Positions 34,647-43,616 of a DNA stretch of 64,000 nt are shown piece after piece. Below the pieces are notes generated by a model, which saw nothing but the letters and a program-made list of their open reading frames with translations, did no database searches and had not been told where the DNA came from. Each line of letters starts with the position of its first letter. Position 1 is the first letter of the stretch. The position numbers and the translations under genes are program-made. Source of the stretch: JAFMJV01 sp034436555 (GTDB taxonomy: Bacteria; Chloroflexota; Limnocylindria; Limnocylindrales; CSP1-4); contig DAOTUU010000052.1 of NCBI GenBank assembly GCA_034436555.1, positions 1-64,000 on the forward strand, given 5' to 3'.

Positions 34647-35714
34647 TCAGCGATGGAACGCCTCGAGGGCCGACCGCTCCTCCTCCAGCGCATCCCGCTC
34701 GGCCAGGTCCAGCGGTCGCAGCGGCTCCACGCGGACGACCCCGTCTCGCGCCGTCCACGTCGCCGCGACCTGGCCGCCGACGAGCACCGTGCCCACGGAG
34801 AACGGGTTGCGGGAGCTGAAGATGCGCGTCCTGTGCTCCTCCGGCAACACGAGCGTGCGGCGCGCGTGGACGAGCAGCAGCGCCTCCCAGGTGGGCAGGA
34901 AGCGCACCGGAGTCGGGACGTCCGGATCGGCGATGGGGAGCCCGGACAGGTCGACCAGCTCACGACCCTGCTCGTCCTGGAGGCGGCTGAGCGGAAGGTC
35001 CGCACCGGCCGCCCTCAGCGCCGTCGCGGGCACGCCGGCCCACGTGCCGATGTCCGCCCAGGGCGCTGGGCCGAACGCCCGCAGGTATGCCTCCACCAGG
35101 TGGCGCCGACCCTCGGCCTCCGTCGCGTCCTCCGGCCCCACCCACTGCTCCGCGAGCCCCAGGCGGTCCGCGCGGCGACGCTCCCAGGTGCCCGACGGTG
35201 GCACGCGCACGAGGTCCACCCACAGCCCGTGGTTGCCGATGAACCCCGCCGCCTGCGGGCCCATCGCCTTCACATCCTGCGGGCCGTCCGCGAGGGCCGC
35301 CCGCAGCCACTCGGCCCTGGCGGCCACGTCCGTCTCGGCGATCGGGGGCCGTTGGAGCCGCAGCCACCACGACCGGCGAGGCCCGCGGATGCCCAGGGCG
35401 ACGCGCCAGAAGGCCGCGGCCGAGTGGAGGTGGATGGTCACGCGGAGGGTGGTCGCCTGGATGACCGTCCGATCCTCCAGGGCCCGGGTCAGGGCGTCGC
35501 GCCGGAAGTCGCTGATGCGCGACCAGAGCGCGACGTACCCGGCAGGAGCGTACTGGTCCTGGATGCCGCCCATCGCATCGATCACGTCGGGGATGGATGC
35601 GTCCGCCGGGGCGCGGGTCAGCAGCCCCTGGCGATGCAGCAGCGTGGCGCGCAGCTGCCCTCGGGTCAGCGTCGGATGGGTCGCCCGGGTCTGGTGGACG
35701 GTGCGCGGGGGCAT
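34647..35714 (-). CDS. Winged-helix DNA-binding domain protein (HTH_42/YcaQ-like)
   Basis: 355 residues of the winged-helix domain family (DUF1006/HTH_42) that includes the interstrand-crosslink glycosylase YcaQ/AlkX and many uncharacterised relatives. Features: LTRGQLRATLLHRQGLL, GGIQDQYAPAGYVALWSRI (the IQ-D/E-YAP motif typical of the family), and FLPTWEALLLVHARRTLVLPEEH near the C-terminus. The YcaQ catalytic QxQ cannot be verified. DNA repair is therefore a suggestion only. ATG 35714 lacks a strong ribosome-binding site. Confidence 0.75.
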   Translation of the reverse strand: MPPRTVHQTRATHPTLTRGQLRATLLHRQGLLTRAPADASIPDVIDAMGGIQDQYAPAGYVALWSRISDFRRDALTRALEDRTVIQATTLRVTIHLHSAAAFWRVALGIRGPRRSWWLRLQRPPIAETDVAARAEWLRAALADGPQDVKAMGPQAAGFIGNHGLWVDLVRVPPSGTWERRRADRLGLAEQWVGPEDATEAEGRRHLVEAYLRAFGPAPWADIGTWAGVPATALRAAGADLPLSRLQDEQGRELVDLSGLPIADPDVPTPVRFLPTWEALLLVHARRTLVLPEEHRTRIFSSRNPFSVGTVLVGGQVAATWTARDGVVRVEPLRPLDLAERDALEEERSALEAFHR

Positions 35715-35977
35715 GCGCCCATCATCGAGGACGGGGCGTGCCAGGACATGGCGGCGGTGTCCTCGCCGCGGCGAGCGCAGGACGTCCGCAGGGTCGGGCG
35801 GCGCGGGCTCCATCCGACCGCCGGTCCACCTCGCACATGCGAGCCGAGGAACCGTCACCGGCCCGAGATCGCGCTGCCATTGGTCGCGGGCGCGTCCGCG
35901 ACGAAGCCGGGAACCAGACTCGGACTACCATCGGGTGGTCGTGCACCCGCACGTCATCCGATCGCCAGGAGGTCCCC

Positions 35978-36862
35978 ATGGCTCTCGTCCGCTACACGCA
36001 TGCCGGCACCACCCCCCGACTCGGCTGGCTGGAGGGTGGTCGAGTCTACGACCTGGAGGCGGCCAGCGGCGGCCGGGCGGGCGGTGGCGACATGTGCGCC
36101 CTGCTGTGCCTGGGCACGGCCGCGGTCGATACGATCGTGACGGCGGCGAAGGGCGGCAGGAGCGTGGCCGAGAGCGAGGTCAGTCTCCTCGCGCCGATCG
36201 TCAACCCGGGCAAGCTGCTCGCCGTGGCTGGTGGCTACTACGCCTCTCCAGAGGCGACCCGCCTGGGCCCTGACGCTCAGCCGCTCGTGTTCTGCAAGCG
36301 CACGGACGACATCAAGGGTCCGGGCGATCCGATCACGCTCTGGCGGATGTCGCCCGACGTGGTCGACGAGATCGAGGTCGCGATCGTCATCGGCACCGGT
36401 GGCAAGGACATCTCCCGCGAGCACGCCATGGACCATGTCTACGGCTACACGATCTGCAACGACGTCTCCGGGCGGAGCCTGGCGCTGCCGCCCGCGGGCC
36501 GCCGGGACAAGGACTTCGACGGGTTCATCGACTGGCTGAACGGCAAGTGGATGGATGGCTTCGCGATCCTGGGCCCGGCCATCCTGGCCAAGCAGGAGGC
36601 GGGGGACCTGTCCGACGCGCGGATCGTCAGCCGGGTCTCCGGCGAGGTCCGCGTGGACGGCACCACGAGCAACGTGAACATCCCCTGGGATGAGCTCATC
36701 GCGTTCGTGTCGCGGCTCATGACGCTCAAGCCGGGCGACATCATCACCACCGGCATGCCCCACGGTGTGGGCGATGAGGTCTACCTCCGGGCAGGCGACG
36801 TGGTCGAGGGTGAGATCGCAGGTCTGGGCATCCTGCGCAACCCGGTGGTCGCGGAACCCTGA
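35978..36862 (+). CDS. Fumarylacetoacetate hydrolase family protein
   Basis: 294-residue FAH-fold enzyme, cytoplasmic, probably a hydrolase, decarboxylase or hydratase of a 2-oxo/enol acid using a divalent metal. Metal ligands are in VVDEIEVAIVIG (Glu-x-Glu) and the downstream Asp/Lys in KWMDGFAILGPA. YGYTICNDVSGR and TTGMPHGVG are family signatures. ATG 35978 follows AGGAGGT. It is monocistronic and convergent with the EamA gene (10 bp gap), and no degradation pathway genes adjoin it. Confidence 0.9.
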   Translation: MALVRYTHAGTTPRLGWLEGGRVYDLEAASGGRAGGGDMCALLCLGTAAVDTIVTAAKGGRSVAESEVSLLAPIVNPGKLLAVAGGYYASPEATRLGPDAQPLVFCKRTDDIKGPGDPITLWRMSPDVVDEIEVAIVIGTGGKDISREHAMDHVYGYTICNDVSGRSLALPPAGRRDKDFDGFIDWLNGKWMDGFAILGPAILAKQEAGDLSDARIVSRVSGEVRVDGTTSNVNIPWDELIAFVSRLMTLKPGDIITTGMPHGVGDEVYLRAGDVVEGEIAGLGILRNPVVAEP

Positions 36863-36872
36863 GCCTTCGTCG

Positions 36873-37775
36873 TCACGGCGCCCGGCGCGTCCTCGGACGT
36901 CGCGTGAGCGCCGCGGTCTGGAGCACCAGGCCGACGCACACGAGCGCGACGCCCAGCCACTCGGGCGCGGTCAGCACCTCGCCCAGGACCGCCACACCCA
37001 GGATCGTGGCAACGAGCGGATCGGTGAGCATGAGCGTGGTGACCGGTCCGGGTGTCAGGCCGCCCAGTCCCACGCTCAGGACGACGTTCGCGATGGCCAT
37101 CGTGGCCACTCCCAGGTACAGCGCCAGGGCGAGGCCGCCGGGCTCGACCAGCCAGCCCAGCGGCTGCGTGACCAGCATCGGCACGAGCAGCAGCCCGCCC
37201 AGCACGAACGTGGCCGCAGGCAGCTGAAGCGGGTCGGCACCGCGGTCGTACTCATGCTTGGCGCACACGGTCCAGGACGCCGATGCCAGGCCCGCGCCCA
37301 GCGCCAGGCCCACGCCGGTGGCGCCCGCGCCCTCCAGCTGGAGCTGGCCGCTCGAGCGGAGGGCCAGGCCGACGATGCACACGACGGTGGCGACGACCCA
37401 GCCGGCGGTGGGTCGATGACCCAGCGCCCCCCACGCCAGCAGCCCCGCGAAGATGGGTGCGCTGCCGACCGCGAGGAGGGTGGCGGTCCCCACGCCGACC
37501 TGTTCGGCCGCCTCGAAGAAGGCGGGCTGGAACAGCGCCGCGCCGAGTGCCGCCGCGACGACCCAGGGTGAGCGCCACATGCCGAGCACACGGCGGGGCC
37601 GGACCCCGATCGCGGCCAGCACGAGCAGCAGGGCGATCGCGCCGACGATGAGTCGGACCGCGCCCACACCCAGCGGGGTGGTGCTCGACGGGCCCAGCGC
37701 TCCCGCGGTGCCGGCCGTCCCGAACAGCACCCCGGCCAGCACGACGCTGGCGATGGAGCGATGGGTCTGGGTCAT
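36873..37775 (-). CDS. EamA/DMT-superfamily transporter
   Basis: 300-residue membrane protein with ten predicted TM helices in two EamA repeats (VVLAGVLFGTAGTAGALGP in the first; ASWTVCAKHEYDRG opening the second). Probably an exporter of small metabolites. The conserved second-repeat end LTPGPVTTLMLTDPLVATILG fits RhaT/EamA members. ATG 37775 has a TACCCT -10 ending 7 bp upstream, implying a leaderless transcript. Divergent from DUF2277. Confidence 0.88.
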   Translation of the reverse strand: MTQTHRSIASVVLAGVLFGTAGTAGALGPSSTTPLGVGAVRLIVGAIALLLVLAAIGVRPRRVLGMWRSPWVVAAALGAALFQPAFFEAAEQVGVGTATLLAVGSAPIFAGLLAWGALGHRPTAGWVVATVVCIVGLALRSSGQLQLEGAGATGVGLALGAGLASASWTVCAKHEYDRGADPLQLPAATFVLGGLLLVPMLVTQPLGWLVEPGGLALALYLGVATMAIANVVLSVGLGGLTPGPVTTLMLTDPLVATILGVAVLGEVLTAPEWLGVALVCVGLVLQTAALTRRPRTRRAP

Positions 37776-37782
37776 GGCGTGG

Positions 37783-37788
37783 AGGGTA
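37783..37788 (-). promoter_or_regulatory. Leaderless -10 element TACCCT of EamA gene
   Basis: TACCCT on the minus strand ends 7 bp before ATG 37775. The flanking GGTAGCGT (plus strand) recurs upstream of the S41 gene and the isomerase operon, matching the same -10 family. Confidence 0.45.
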
Positions 37789-37923
37789 GCGTGGGGTGGG
37801 TGCGCTGCGGGTCCTGGCGGGGGATGTCAGGCGCCGCCGCGCGACCGGGCGCTATCGTCACCCCGGGCCGCCGGAGTCGCGGCCGCGCTCGTCCGTCCTC
37901 CCGCTGTGCGAGGTCCTCCATCC

Positions 37924-38208
37924 ATGTGCCGCAACATCACCGTCCTGCGCGGGCTCGAGCCTGCCGCCACTCCCGAGGAGATCGCCGCCGCCGCGCGCCA
38001 GTACGTGCGCAAGGTGTCCGGGTTGGCCACCGTCACCGATCAGACGCGCGCGTCCTTCGAGTCGGCGGTCGCGGACGTGGCCGCGGCGACCAGCCGCCTG
38101 CTGGACTCGCTGCCGCCCCGGAGGCAGCCACCGGCGACCGTGCCGCCGCTGCGTCGACCGTCGGTGCGGGCGCGGATCGCGGCGCGGGAGGCCGCGACGG
38201 AAGGGTGA
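37924..38208 (+). CDS. DUF2277 family protein
   Basis: 94-residue protein opening MCRNITVLRGLEPAATPEEI, the DUF2277 hallmark (MCRNIxxLRN-EPPAT). A helical segment FESAVADVAAATSRLLDSL follows, then a Pro/Arg-rich tail. The function is unknown; the family is small, cytoplasmic and conserved across actinobacterial and other soil genomes. ATG 37924 gives the exact family N-terminus. Confidence 0.9.
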   Translation: MCRNITVLRGLEPAATPEEIAAAARQYVRKVSGLATVTDQTRASFESAVADVAAATSRLLDSLPPRRQPPATVPPLRRPSVRARIAAREAATEG

Positions 38209-38271
38209 CCCGGGGGCCGCGCCCCCGACGCGCCCGGGCCGCGCCCACTCTCATCGTGGCCGACGGCGCCC

Positions 38272-39639
38272 CTACCGCAGCCCTCGACCGGCCACGAGGA
38301 TCCCATTCGGGTCGCAGGTGCGGGCGATGCCCGCGAGTCGCACGTGCACGTCGGGCGGGAACACGCGCATGAAGCGCACCTGGTCCACGTCCGCCTCGAA
38401 GTTCGCGAGCGCGCCCTTCCCCGTCCACGGCCCCAGCGCCGCCCGGACCGCCCCGATGCGCTCGGCCACCGCCGCTCGTCCCGGCGGCATGCCCGGCCCC
38501 ACGAGGTTGACGCAGTACGCCGCGTCCCGCCGGGCGAACGCCGAGGCCACCGCGGGCTCCGCGGCGATCGCCCCGCCCAGCTGGCGCACCTCACACACCA
38601 TGAGCGGCGACCCCGATCCCGGCCCGGCGACCCCGGCCAGCGCGTCCGCGGCGGCACCGTCGAATCGGTCGAGCAGCAGGCTTCCCGCGTGGAACGGCAG
38701 CGGGCCCTCGGGGTCGGCGTGGATGGTCTCCACGCTCGCGGACGGCATCACCGAGACGGTGTCCAGGATCGGAGAGGCCGCCGCCCGGATGGGCGCCAGG
38801 GCTGCCTCGCCGCGTCCCGGGTCTCCGTCCCAGGCGAACCGCACCGAGACCGTCATGCGCCCCCTGATGACCGCCGGGGCGGGCGCCGCGTCGGGGACCT
38901 GGAGGATCGCGAGCGACGTGGTGGCCTCGATGGGCAGCCCGGGACACCAGTCCGCCCAGGCGCGCAGCACCGCGGGCAGGTCAGACGCGTCGAACCAGAC
39001 CGCGCCGCCATACAGCGTCGGGATCGCCAGGAGGTCGAACTCCAGGGCGGTCACGACGCCCAGTGCCCCCTTGCCGCCGCGCAGTCCCCAGAACAGGTCC
39101 GGCTCCTCGGTCGCGGTCGCGCGGCGTCGGACGCCGTCCCCGGTCACCACCTCGAACGCGCGGACCCGGTCGACCTGGAGGCCGTGCGTCCGTGCGAGAG
39201 GGCCGTGCCCGCCTCCGGTGGTGTAGCCCACGACCCCCGACCCCCCGGACGACCCCATGAGGCCCACCAGGCCGTGTGGCGCGGCCGCCTCGACGACCGC
39301 CCGCCATCGGACCCCCGCACCCACCCGGACCCAGCGCTCCGATGCATGGAGGGTGACCTCGTCCAGGGCTGCCGTCACCAGGAGGATGCCCTCGTTGTTG
39401 TCGGAGACGGCACCATGGCCCGTGGCCTGCACCGCCACGGGGATGCGCTCGGCCGCCGCGAACGCGACGACGCGCGCGACCTCGTCGGCATCCCGGAGGG
39501 CGACGATGGCGGCGGGCGTCACGGGCACCGCGAGGTTCCAGGCCGTCGCGAGACCCGGGTACGCGGCATCGCCGGGGAACACCACGCTGCGGGCAAGGCC
39601 GGACAGACCGGCGCGCTGGGAGGCGCTGAGATGGGTCAC
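38272..39639 (-). CDS. FAD-linked (BBE/PCMH-type) oxidoreductase
   Basis: 455-residue flavoprotein of the berberine-bridge/6-hydroxynicotine oxidase family. The PCMH FAD-binding domain shows VALRDADEVARVVAFAAAER, the flavinylation region VQATGHGAVSDN (His equivalent retained), GSSGGSGVVGYTTGGGHGPL and VRAFEVVTGDG. The BBE C-terminal segment is DPNGILVAGRGLR. It should oxidise an alcohol, amine or sugar with O2. No signal peptide. GTG 39639 follows AGGAGGT by 4 nt. It lies 25 bp downstream of a second FAD oxidoreductase and may be cotranscribed with it. Confidence 0.88.
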   Translation of the reverse strand: MTHLSASQRAGLSGLARSVVFPGDAAYPGLATAWNLAVPVTPAAIVALRDADEVARVVAFAAAERIPVAVQATGHGAVSDNNEGILLVTAALDEVTLHASERWVRVGAGVRWRAVVEAAAPHGLVGLMGSSGGSGVVGYTTGGGHGPLARTHGLQVDRVRAFEVVTGDGVRRRATATEEPDLFWGLRGGKGALGVVTALEFDLLAIPTLYGGAVWFDASDLPAVLRAWADWCPGLPIEATTSLAILQVPDAAPAPAVIRGRMTVSVRFAWDGDPGRGEAALAPIRAAASPILDTVSVMPSASVETIHADPEGPLPFHAGSLLLDRFDGAAADALAGVAGPGSGSPLMVCEVRQLGGAIAAEPAVASAFARRDAAYCVNLVGPGMPPGRAAVAERIGAVRAALGPWTGKGALANFEADVDQVRFMRVFPPDVHVRLAGIARTCDPNGILVAGRGLR

Positions 39640-39664
39640 GGGTACCTCCTGGGCACGGTCGGGG

Positions 39665-40852
39665 TCAGCGCCAGATCGCCGCGTACGGGTGCTCGCCGAG
39701 GAGCGGCTCGCCGCGTCGGAAGCGATCCACGCTGAACGCGGAGATGTCCGTGGACGACGCGCCGTCCAGGATGAGCCGGGCCATCGCGGCGCCGATGCCG
39801 GGCGAGGTCTTGAACCCGGTGCCCGAGAACCCACAGGCGAGGTACAGGCCGTCCGGCCCACCCTCGCCCGCCGTCCCCAGGATCGCGCGCTGGTCGGGCG
39901 TGATGCCGTCCTGGCCGGCGTGTCCGACCCGGAACGTGCCCTGCTCCATCCACGGCATCCGCCGCACCAGGCGGGCAGTCATGTCCTCCACCGTCTCGCG
40001 GCGCATGGGCGCGAGCGGACGGTCAGGCGAGCCGCCCAGCTCGTTGCCCGCGTGCAGGCCCACCAGCAGCAGCTCGCGGCCCTCCGGTCGCCAGTAGACC
40101 CCGCCCACGTCATCGAGCACCACCGGGGTCTCCAGCGCACGTCCGGCCGGCAGCCCGAAGAACCCCGTCTCATGGCGCCACGGCGTCACCGGCAGGTCCA
40201 CCCCTCCGGTGGCCGCCAGCACGGCAGACCATGCCCCGGCGGCGATCGCCACCGCTCCGGCGGCAACCCTGCCCTGCTCGGTCTCCACGCCCACCACGCG
40301 CCGACCGTCCAGGACCAGTCGGTCCACCCGGCAGCCCGTCGTGACCTCCGTCCCGTGACGCCGGGCGGCCTCCAGGAAACCGGCCGCGGTGGACGCGGGG
40401 TCCGCGTAGCCCGACCGCGGCTCGTATGCCCCCGCCGCGACACCGTCCAGCACGATTCCCGGCACCAGCTCCCTGATCTGCTCCGGCGTCACCACGCCGG
40501 TCTCGATGCCGATGGCCCGCTGGTTCGCGACGTTGCCATGGAGCGCGTCCAGCAGATCCGGGGACACCACCTCCAGGAACCCGGTCCGCACGAACCCCGG
40601 GTCGCCCGCACCGACATGCCCTGCCCAGTCCTCGAAGTAGGGAAAGCTGGCCCAGGCCAGGGCGGCCTCCGCGGCGAGGTCGTAGTGCATCCGGACGAAG
40701 CCCGACGAGCGGCCCGTCGCCTCACCCGCGACGGCACCCCGCTCGAGGACCCGGACGCGCGCTCCGCGGCGGGCGAGATGGAACGCGAGGCTGGCACCCT
40801 GGACACCCGCCCCAACGACGATGACATCGACCTGCTGGCTCATGGCTGTCAT
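39665..40852 (-). CDS. FAD-dependent oxidoreductase (DAO family, sarcosine oxidase beta-like)
   Basis: 395-residue DAO-fold flavoenzyme with Rossmann motif DVIVVGAGVQGASLAFHLARRG at the N-terminus, GRSSGFVRMHYD after it, and the C-terminal GLYLACGFSGTGFKTSPGIG that closes the FAD site. Such enzymes oxidise secondary or N-methyl amino acids. ATG 40852 and ATG 40843 (MSQQVD) are both possible. DoxX-like gene 33 bp upstream and the BBE oxidase 25 bp downstream suggest a short redox operon. Confidence 0.88.
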   Translation of the reverse strand: MTAMSQQVDVIVVGAGVQGASLAFHLARRGARVRVLERGAVAGEATGRSSGFVRMHYDLAAEAALAWASFPYFEDWAGHVGAGDPGFVRTGFLEVVSPDLLDALHGNVANQRAIGIETGVVTPEQIRELVPGIVLDGVAAGAYEPRSGYADPASTAAGFLEAARRHGTEVTTGCRVDRLVLDGRRVVGVETEQGRVAAGAVAIAAGAWSAVLAATGGVDLPVTPWRHETGFFGLPAGRALETPVVLDDVGGVYWRPEGRELLLVGLHAGNELGGSPDRPLAPMRRETVEDMTARLVRRMPWMEQGTFRVGHAGQDGITPDQRAILGTAGEGGPDGLYLACGFSGTGFKTSPGIGAAMARLILDGASSTDISAFSVDRFRRGEPLLGEHPYAAIWR

Positions 40853-40885
40853 GATGCCCCACCCGGCCGGGCGTCAGAACGGGCG

Positions 40886-41251
40886 TCAGAACAGGATGCC
40901 GACCGCCACCGCGATGGCGAGGATCCCCAGCAGCACGCACAGGCCCGCCTGCTCGGTCTCGCCACGGCGCGTGTGGAAGTACGCGGCGCAACCCATCAGC
41001 ACCGCGAGGCAGACCGCCGCGATCGGGCTGAGCCACGTCAGCGTGCGAGTGGCGAGGGGCCAGACGAGCGCGACCGCGGCGAGCGTCTCCAGGATGCCGA
41101 TGGCCTGGACCTGGCGCATCGGCAGGTCGGCCGCCCACCCGCATCCCCTGCGTCGCACGAACTGGGCATGGTTCAGCTTCAGCGGACCGAGCACCGCGAA
41201 GATCACGGCCAGCACGGTCATGCCCGCCCAGACGAGGAGATCCCCGCTCAC
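40886..41251 (-). CDS. DoxX-like family membrane protein
   Basis: 121-residue protein with four predicted TM helices (LLVWAGMTVLAVIFAVLGPL, VQAIGILETLAAVALVWPL, WLSPIAAVCLAVLMGCAAYF, AGLCVLLGILAIAVAVGILF). Pattern matches the DoxX-like family: K-L near the end of TM1 and the G-x-E motif GILETLAAV in TM2. A role in redox or envelope maintenance is known for some relatives; none is demonstrable here. Confidence 0.75.
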   Translation of the reverse strand: MSGDLLVWAGMTVLAVIFAVLGPLKLNHAQFVRRRGCGWAADLPMRQVQAIGILETLAAVALVWPLATRTLTWLSPIAAVCLAVLMGCAAYFHTRRGETEQAGLCVLLGILAIAVAVGILF

Positions 41252-41380
41252 CGAGCGGCGGGTGCCGTGGCACCGGTGGAGCGTCGCACGGGGGTGGCCT
41301 TGCGGATCGGGCGGGCAGGTGCGGACATCGGCGAAAGCGTCTCACAGCGTCGCCGGTCCGTCGCGCGTCGACCGGGTCCG

Positions 41381-41456
41381 CGGCGCCCCGGGGCGCTCCG
41401 CGGCGCTCCGCGGCGCTCCACGGCATTCCGCGGCACTCCGCGGCACTCCGCGGTAC
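41381..41456. repeat. 10-bp tandem array CGGCGCTCCG
   Basis: About seven 10-bp units (CGGCGCTCCG, CGGCGCTCCA, CGGCATTCCG, CGGCACTCCG and so on) in the 257-bp gap between the DoxX-like and SDR genes. Most junctions form the palindrome CCGCGG. Nothing else is seen in 41252-41508. Confidence 0.85.
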
Positions 41457-41508
41457 CCGAGCGGCGCATCACCCGACCGGCGTCGCGCACGCCGGTCCCG
41501 GTGGGGCG

Positions 41509-42279
41509 TCAGTCCATCTCGACGCCGCCGCACACGTTGAGCGCCTGACCGGTGATGTATCGCCCGCCGTCACCCAGCAGGAACGCGATCGCATCGGCGA
41601 CCTCGTCGGGCGTCTCGAGGCGGCCCAGCGGGATGCCCGCGACCATCCGCCGCAGCGACTCCTCCTGGCTGATGCCCAGCTCGTGCGCGTTCTGCTCATG
41701 GATGCCGGTGGTCATCGGCGTGTCCACGACTCCGGGACACACGGCGTTCACCCTGATCCCGTGAGGCGCCAGCGCCAGCGCGGCCGACCGGACCACGGAG
41801 ATCACGCCGGCCTTGGACGCGGCGTAGTCGGCGGCCGTGGCGCGTCCGGACCGCCCGGCGACCGACGACAGCGCCACCAGCGACCCCGTCCGGCCGTTCG
41901 CCACCATCCGGCGCGCCACGCGCTGGAACACCAGCCAGGTGCCGGTCAGGTTGATGTCCAGGGTCCGCCGCCAGGCCGCGAGGTCCAGCTCCAGGAACGG
42001 CGCCTTGCGGATGATGCCGGCCGACGTCACGGCGTGGTGGACCGGTCCGAGCGCCGCCTCCGCGCCCACGAGCGCGCCCTCCACCGAATCGGCATCGGTC
42101 GTGTCCAGGCGGCCGTGCCAGGCCCGGCCGCCCTCGGCCCGGATGGCATCGGCCAGCGCCTCGCAGGCCGCGGGGTCCAGATCCAGCAGGGCGACGGGGT
42201 GGCCCAGGCGCGCGAGCGTCCGCGCCGTCGCCGCCCCGATGCCGCCGGCGGCACCGGTGATGAGCACGGCACCGCTCAT
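41509..42279 (-). CDS. Short-chain dehydrogenase/reductase
   Basis: 256-residue classical SDR using NAD(P)H. Cofactor motif GAAGGIGAAT, NAG-equivalent SAGIIRKAPF, catalytic Ser in VALSSVAGRSG, and Tyr/Lys in YAASKAG are intact. VCPGVVDTPMT is the usual PG motif. An Asp after strand 2 (LLDLDPAACE) favours NAD+. Last gene of the five-gene sugar operon, overlapping the lyase stop (ATGA), so probably oxidises a sugar, lactone precursor or hydroxyacid intermediate. Confidence 0.92.
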   Translation of the reverse strand: MSGAVLITGAAGGIGAATARTLARLGHPVALLDLDPAACEALADAIRAEGGRAWHGRLDTTDADSVEGALVGAEAALGPVHHAVTSAGIIRKAPFLELDLAAWRRTLDINLTGTWLVFQRVARRMVANGRTGSLVALSSVAGRSGRATAADYAASKAGVISVVRSAALALAPHGIRVNAVCPGVVDTPMTTGIHEQNAHELGISQEESLRRMVAGIPLGRLETPDEVADAIAFLLGDGGRYITGQALNVCGGVEMD

Positions 42280-43616
42280 CGCGCGTCCCTCCAGGCGGCC
42301 ACGGCGGCCGCGGTCTGCGCCAGGGAATCGCCCAGCCAGTCGGCGGGGGTGAGCACCGGGATCCGATGCGCATCGGCGCCCGCCGCCCCCATCAGGGCCT
42401 CCCGCAGGTCCACCCCATCACGCTTGGAGCGCACGGCGGCCTCGTACACCACGTCGTGTGCGCGCTCCCGGCCCAGTGTGGGCGCCAGCACGAACATGTA
42501 CGCCTCCGCGATCGTGCGACCCTGCTCCGCGGCCAGGTTCCGGGCCATCCGCGCGGGGTGGACCGCGAGGTCCGTCACGATCCGCGTGGTGATGCGCACG
42601 GCACCCGACGCGAGGCAGGTCAGCTGGGGCAGCACGTGCCACTCGATCTGCCACTCCCCGGCGGACCGCTCCTGCTGGACCTCCATCGCGCGGTACAGCG
42701 ATCCCGACAGCTCGGCCGCGGTCACGGCCATGCCCAGCACCATCTCGGAGTCGATCGGATTGGCCTTCTGGGGCATCGTGGAGGAAGCGCCGCGGTGGTG
42801 GCCGGGCGCCTCCCCGATCTCCCCGATCTCCGTGCGCGACAGGTCGATGACCTCGCGGGCCAGGCGGGTGCACAGCGCGCAGGCGCGGGCGAGCGCAGCC
42901 CCGTAGGCGGCGAGCCCGTCCCGCGCGGCGTGGCGCGGGCCGTCCGGGACCGCCAGGCCGAGCGCGGGCGCCATCGCCGCGCGGATTCGCTCCGCGTTCG
43001 CGCCGAAGCCCGCGGACGAGCCGCCGGCCCCGTACAGCGACAGCAGGCACACCTGCGGGCGGATCGCCGCAAGGTCCGCGCGTGCGCGCGCGGTCTGGCG
43101 CAGGAAGATCGCGAGCTTCGCGCCGAGGGTGGTCGGGACCGCCTGCTGACCGTGGGTCCGGCCCGCCATCGCGAGGTCGGCGTGGCGCTCCGCCCGCTCC
43201 GCGAGCGCATCGCCGAGGGCCGTCACGCGCACGTCCAGCAGGTCCAGGGACGCCGCGAGCTGGAGCGCCAGCCCCGTGTCCATGATGTCCTGCGTGGTGG
43301 CGCCGTAGTGGACCGCGCCCGACGGTCCCTCCGGCAGGCGTGCCGCGATCTGGCGCACCAGGCCCAGGATCGGGTAGCCCACGTTCGCCATGCCCGTCCA
43401 CAGCGCGGGCACGTCGATCGCATCGAGCGTGCAGGCGCCCGCGATCGCGCGCGCCCACGCGGCATCGAGATCCCCCACCTCCGCCTGCGCCAGCGACAGC
43501 GCGGCCTCGGCGCGCAGCCAGCCCTCGACCGTGGCGGTCTCGGACCAGACCGCCTCCATCTGCGCGTCGCCGAAGGTCCGGTGGAGCATCGAGAAGATCG
43601 CGCTGGGCTGGGTCAT
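42276..43616 (-). CDS. Adenylosuccinate lyase/3-carboxymuconate cycloisomerase-superfamily lyase
   Basis: 446-residue fumarase/aspartase-superfamily enzyme. The signature loop is GASSTMPQKANP (SSxMPxKxNP), with HYGATTQDIMDTG, MAGRTHGQQAVPTTLG (catalytic His region) and the C-terminal AEAYMFVLAPTLGRERAHDVVY. The pattern is nearest to PcaB (3-carboxy-cis,cis-muconate cycloisomerase). However, there are no protocatechuate genes nearby and it is embedded in a sugar operon, so elimination from a carboxylated sugar intermediate is plausible. Coupled to both neighbours by 4-nt overlaps. Confidence 0.9.
   Translation of the reverse strand: MTQPSAIFSMLHRTFGDAQMEAVWSETATVEGWLRAEAALSLAQAEVGDLDAAWARAIAGACTLDAIDVPALWTGMANVGYPILGLVRQIAARLPEGPSGAVHYGATTQDIMDTGLALQLAASLDLLDVRVTALGDALAERAERHADLAMAGRTHGQQAVPTTLGAKLAIFLRQTARARADLAAIRPQVCLLSLYGAGGSSAGFGANAERIRAAMAPALGLAVPDGPRHAARDGLAAYGAALARACALCTRLAREVIDLSRTEIGEIGEAPGHHRGASSTMPQKANPIDSEMVLGMAVTAAELSGSLYRAMEVQQERSAGEWQIEWHVLPQLTCLASGAVRITTRIVTDLAVHPARMARNLAAEQGRTIAEAYMFVLAPTLGRERAHDVVYEAAVRSKRDGVDLREALMGAAGADAHRIPVLTPADWLGDSLAQTAAAVAAWRDAR

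Noticed and set aside
42276..43616. Calling the lyase purB or pcaB
   Set aside because: The signature loop fits the whole superfamily; gene context is sugar metabolism with no purine or protocatechuate genes.
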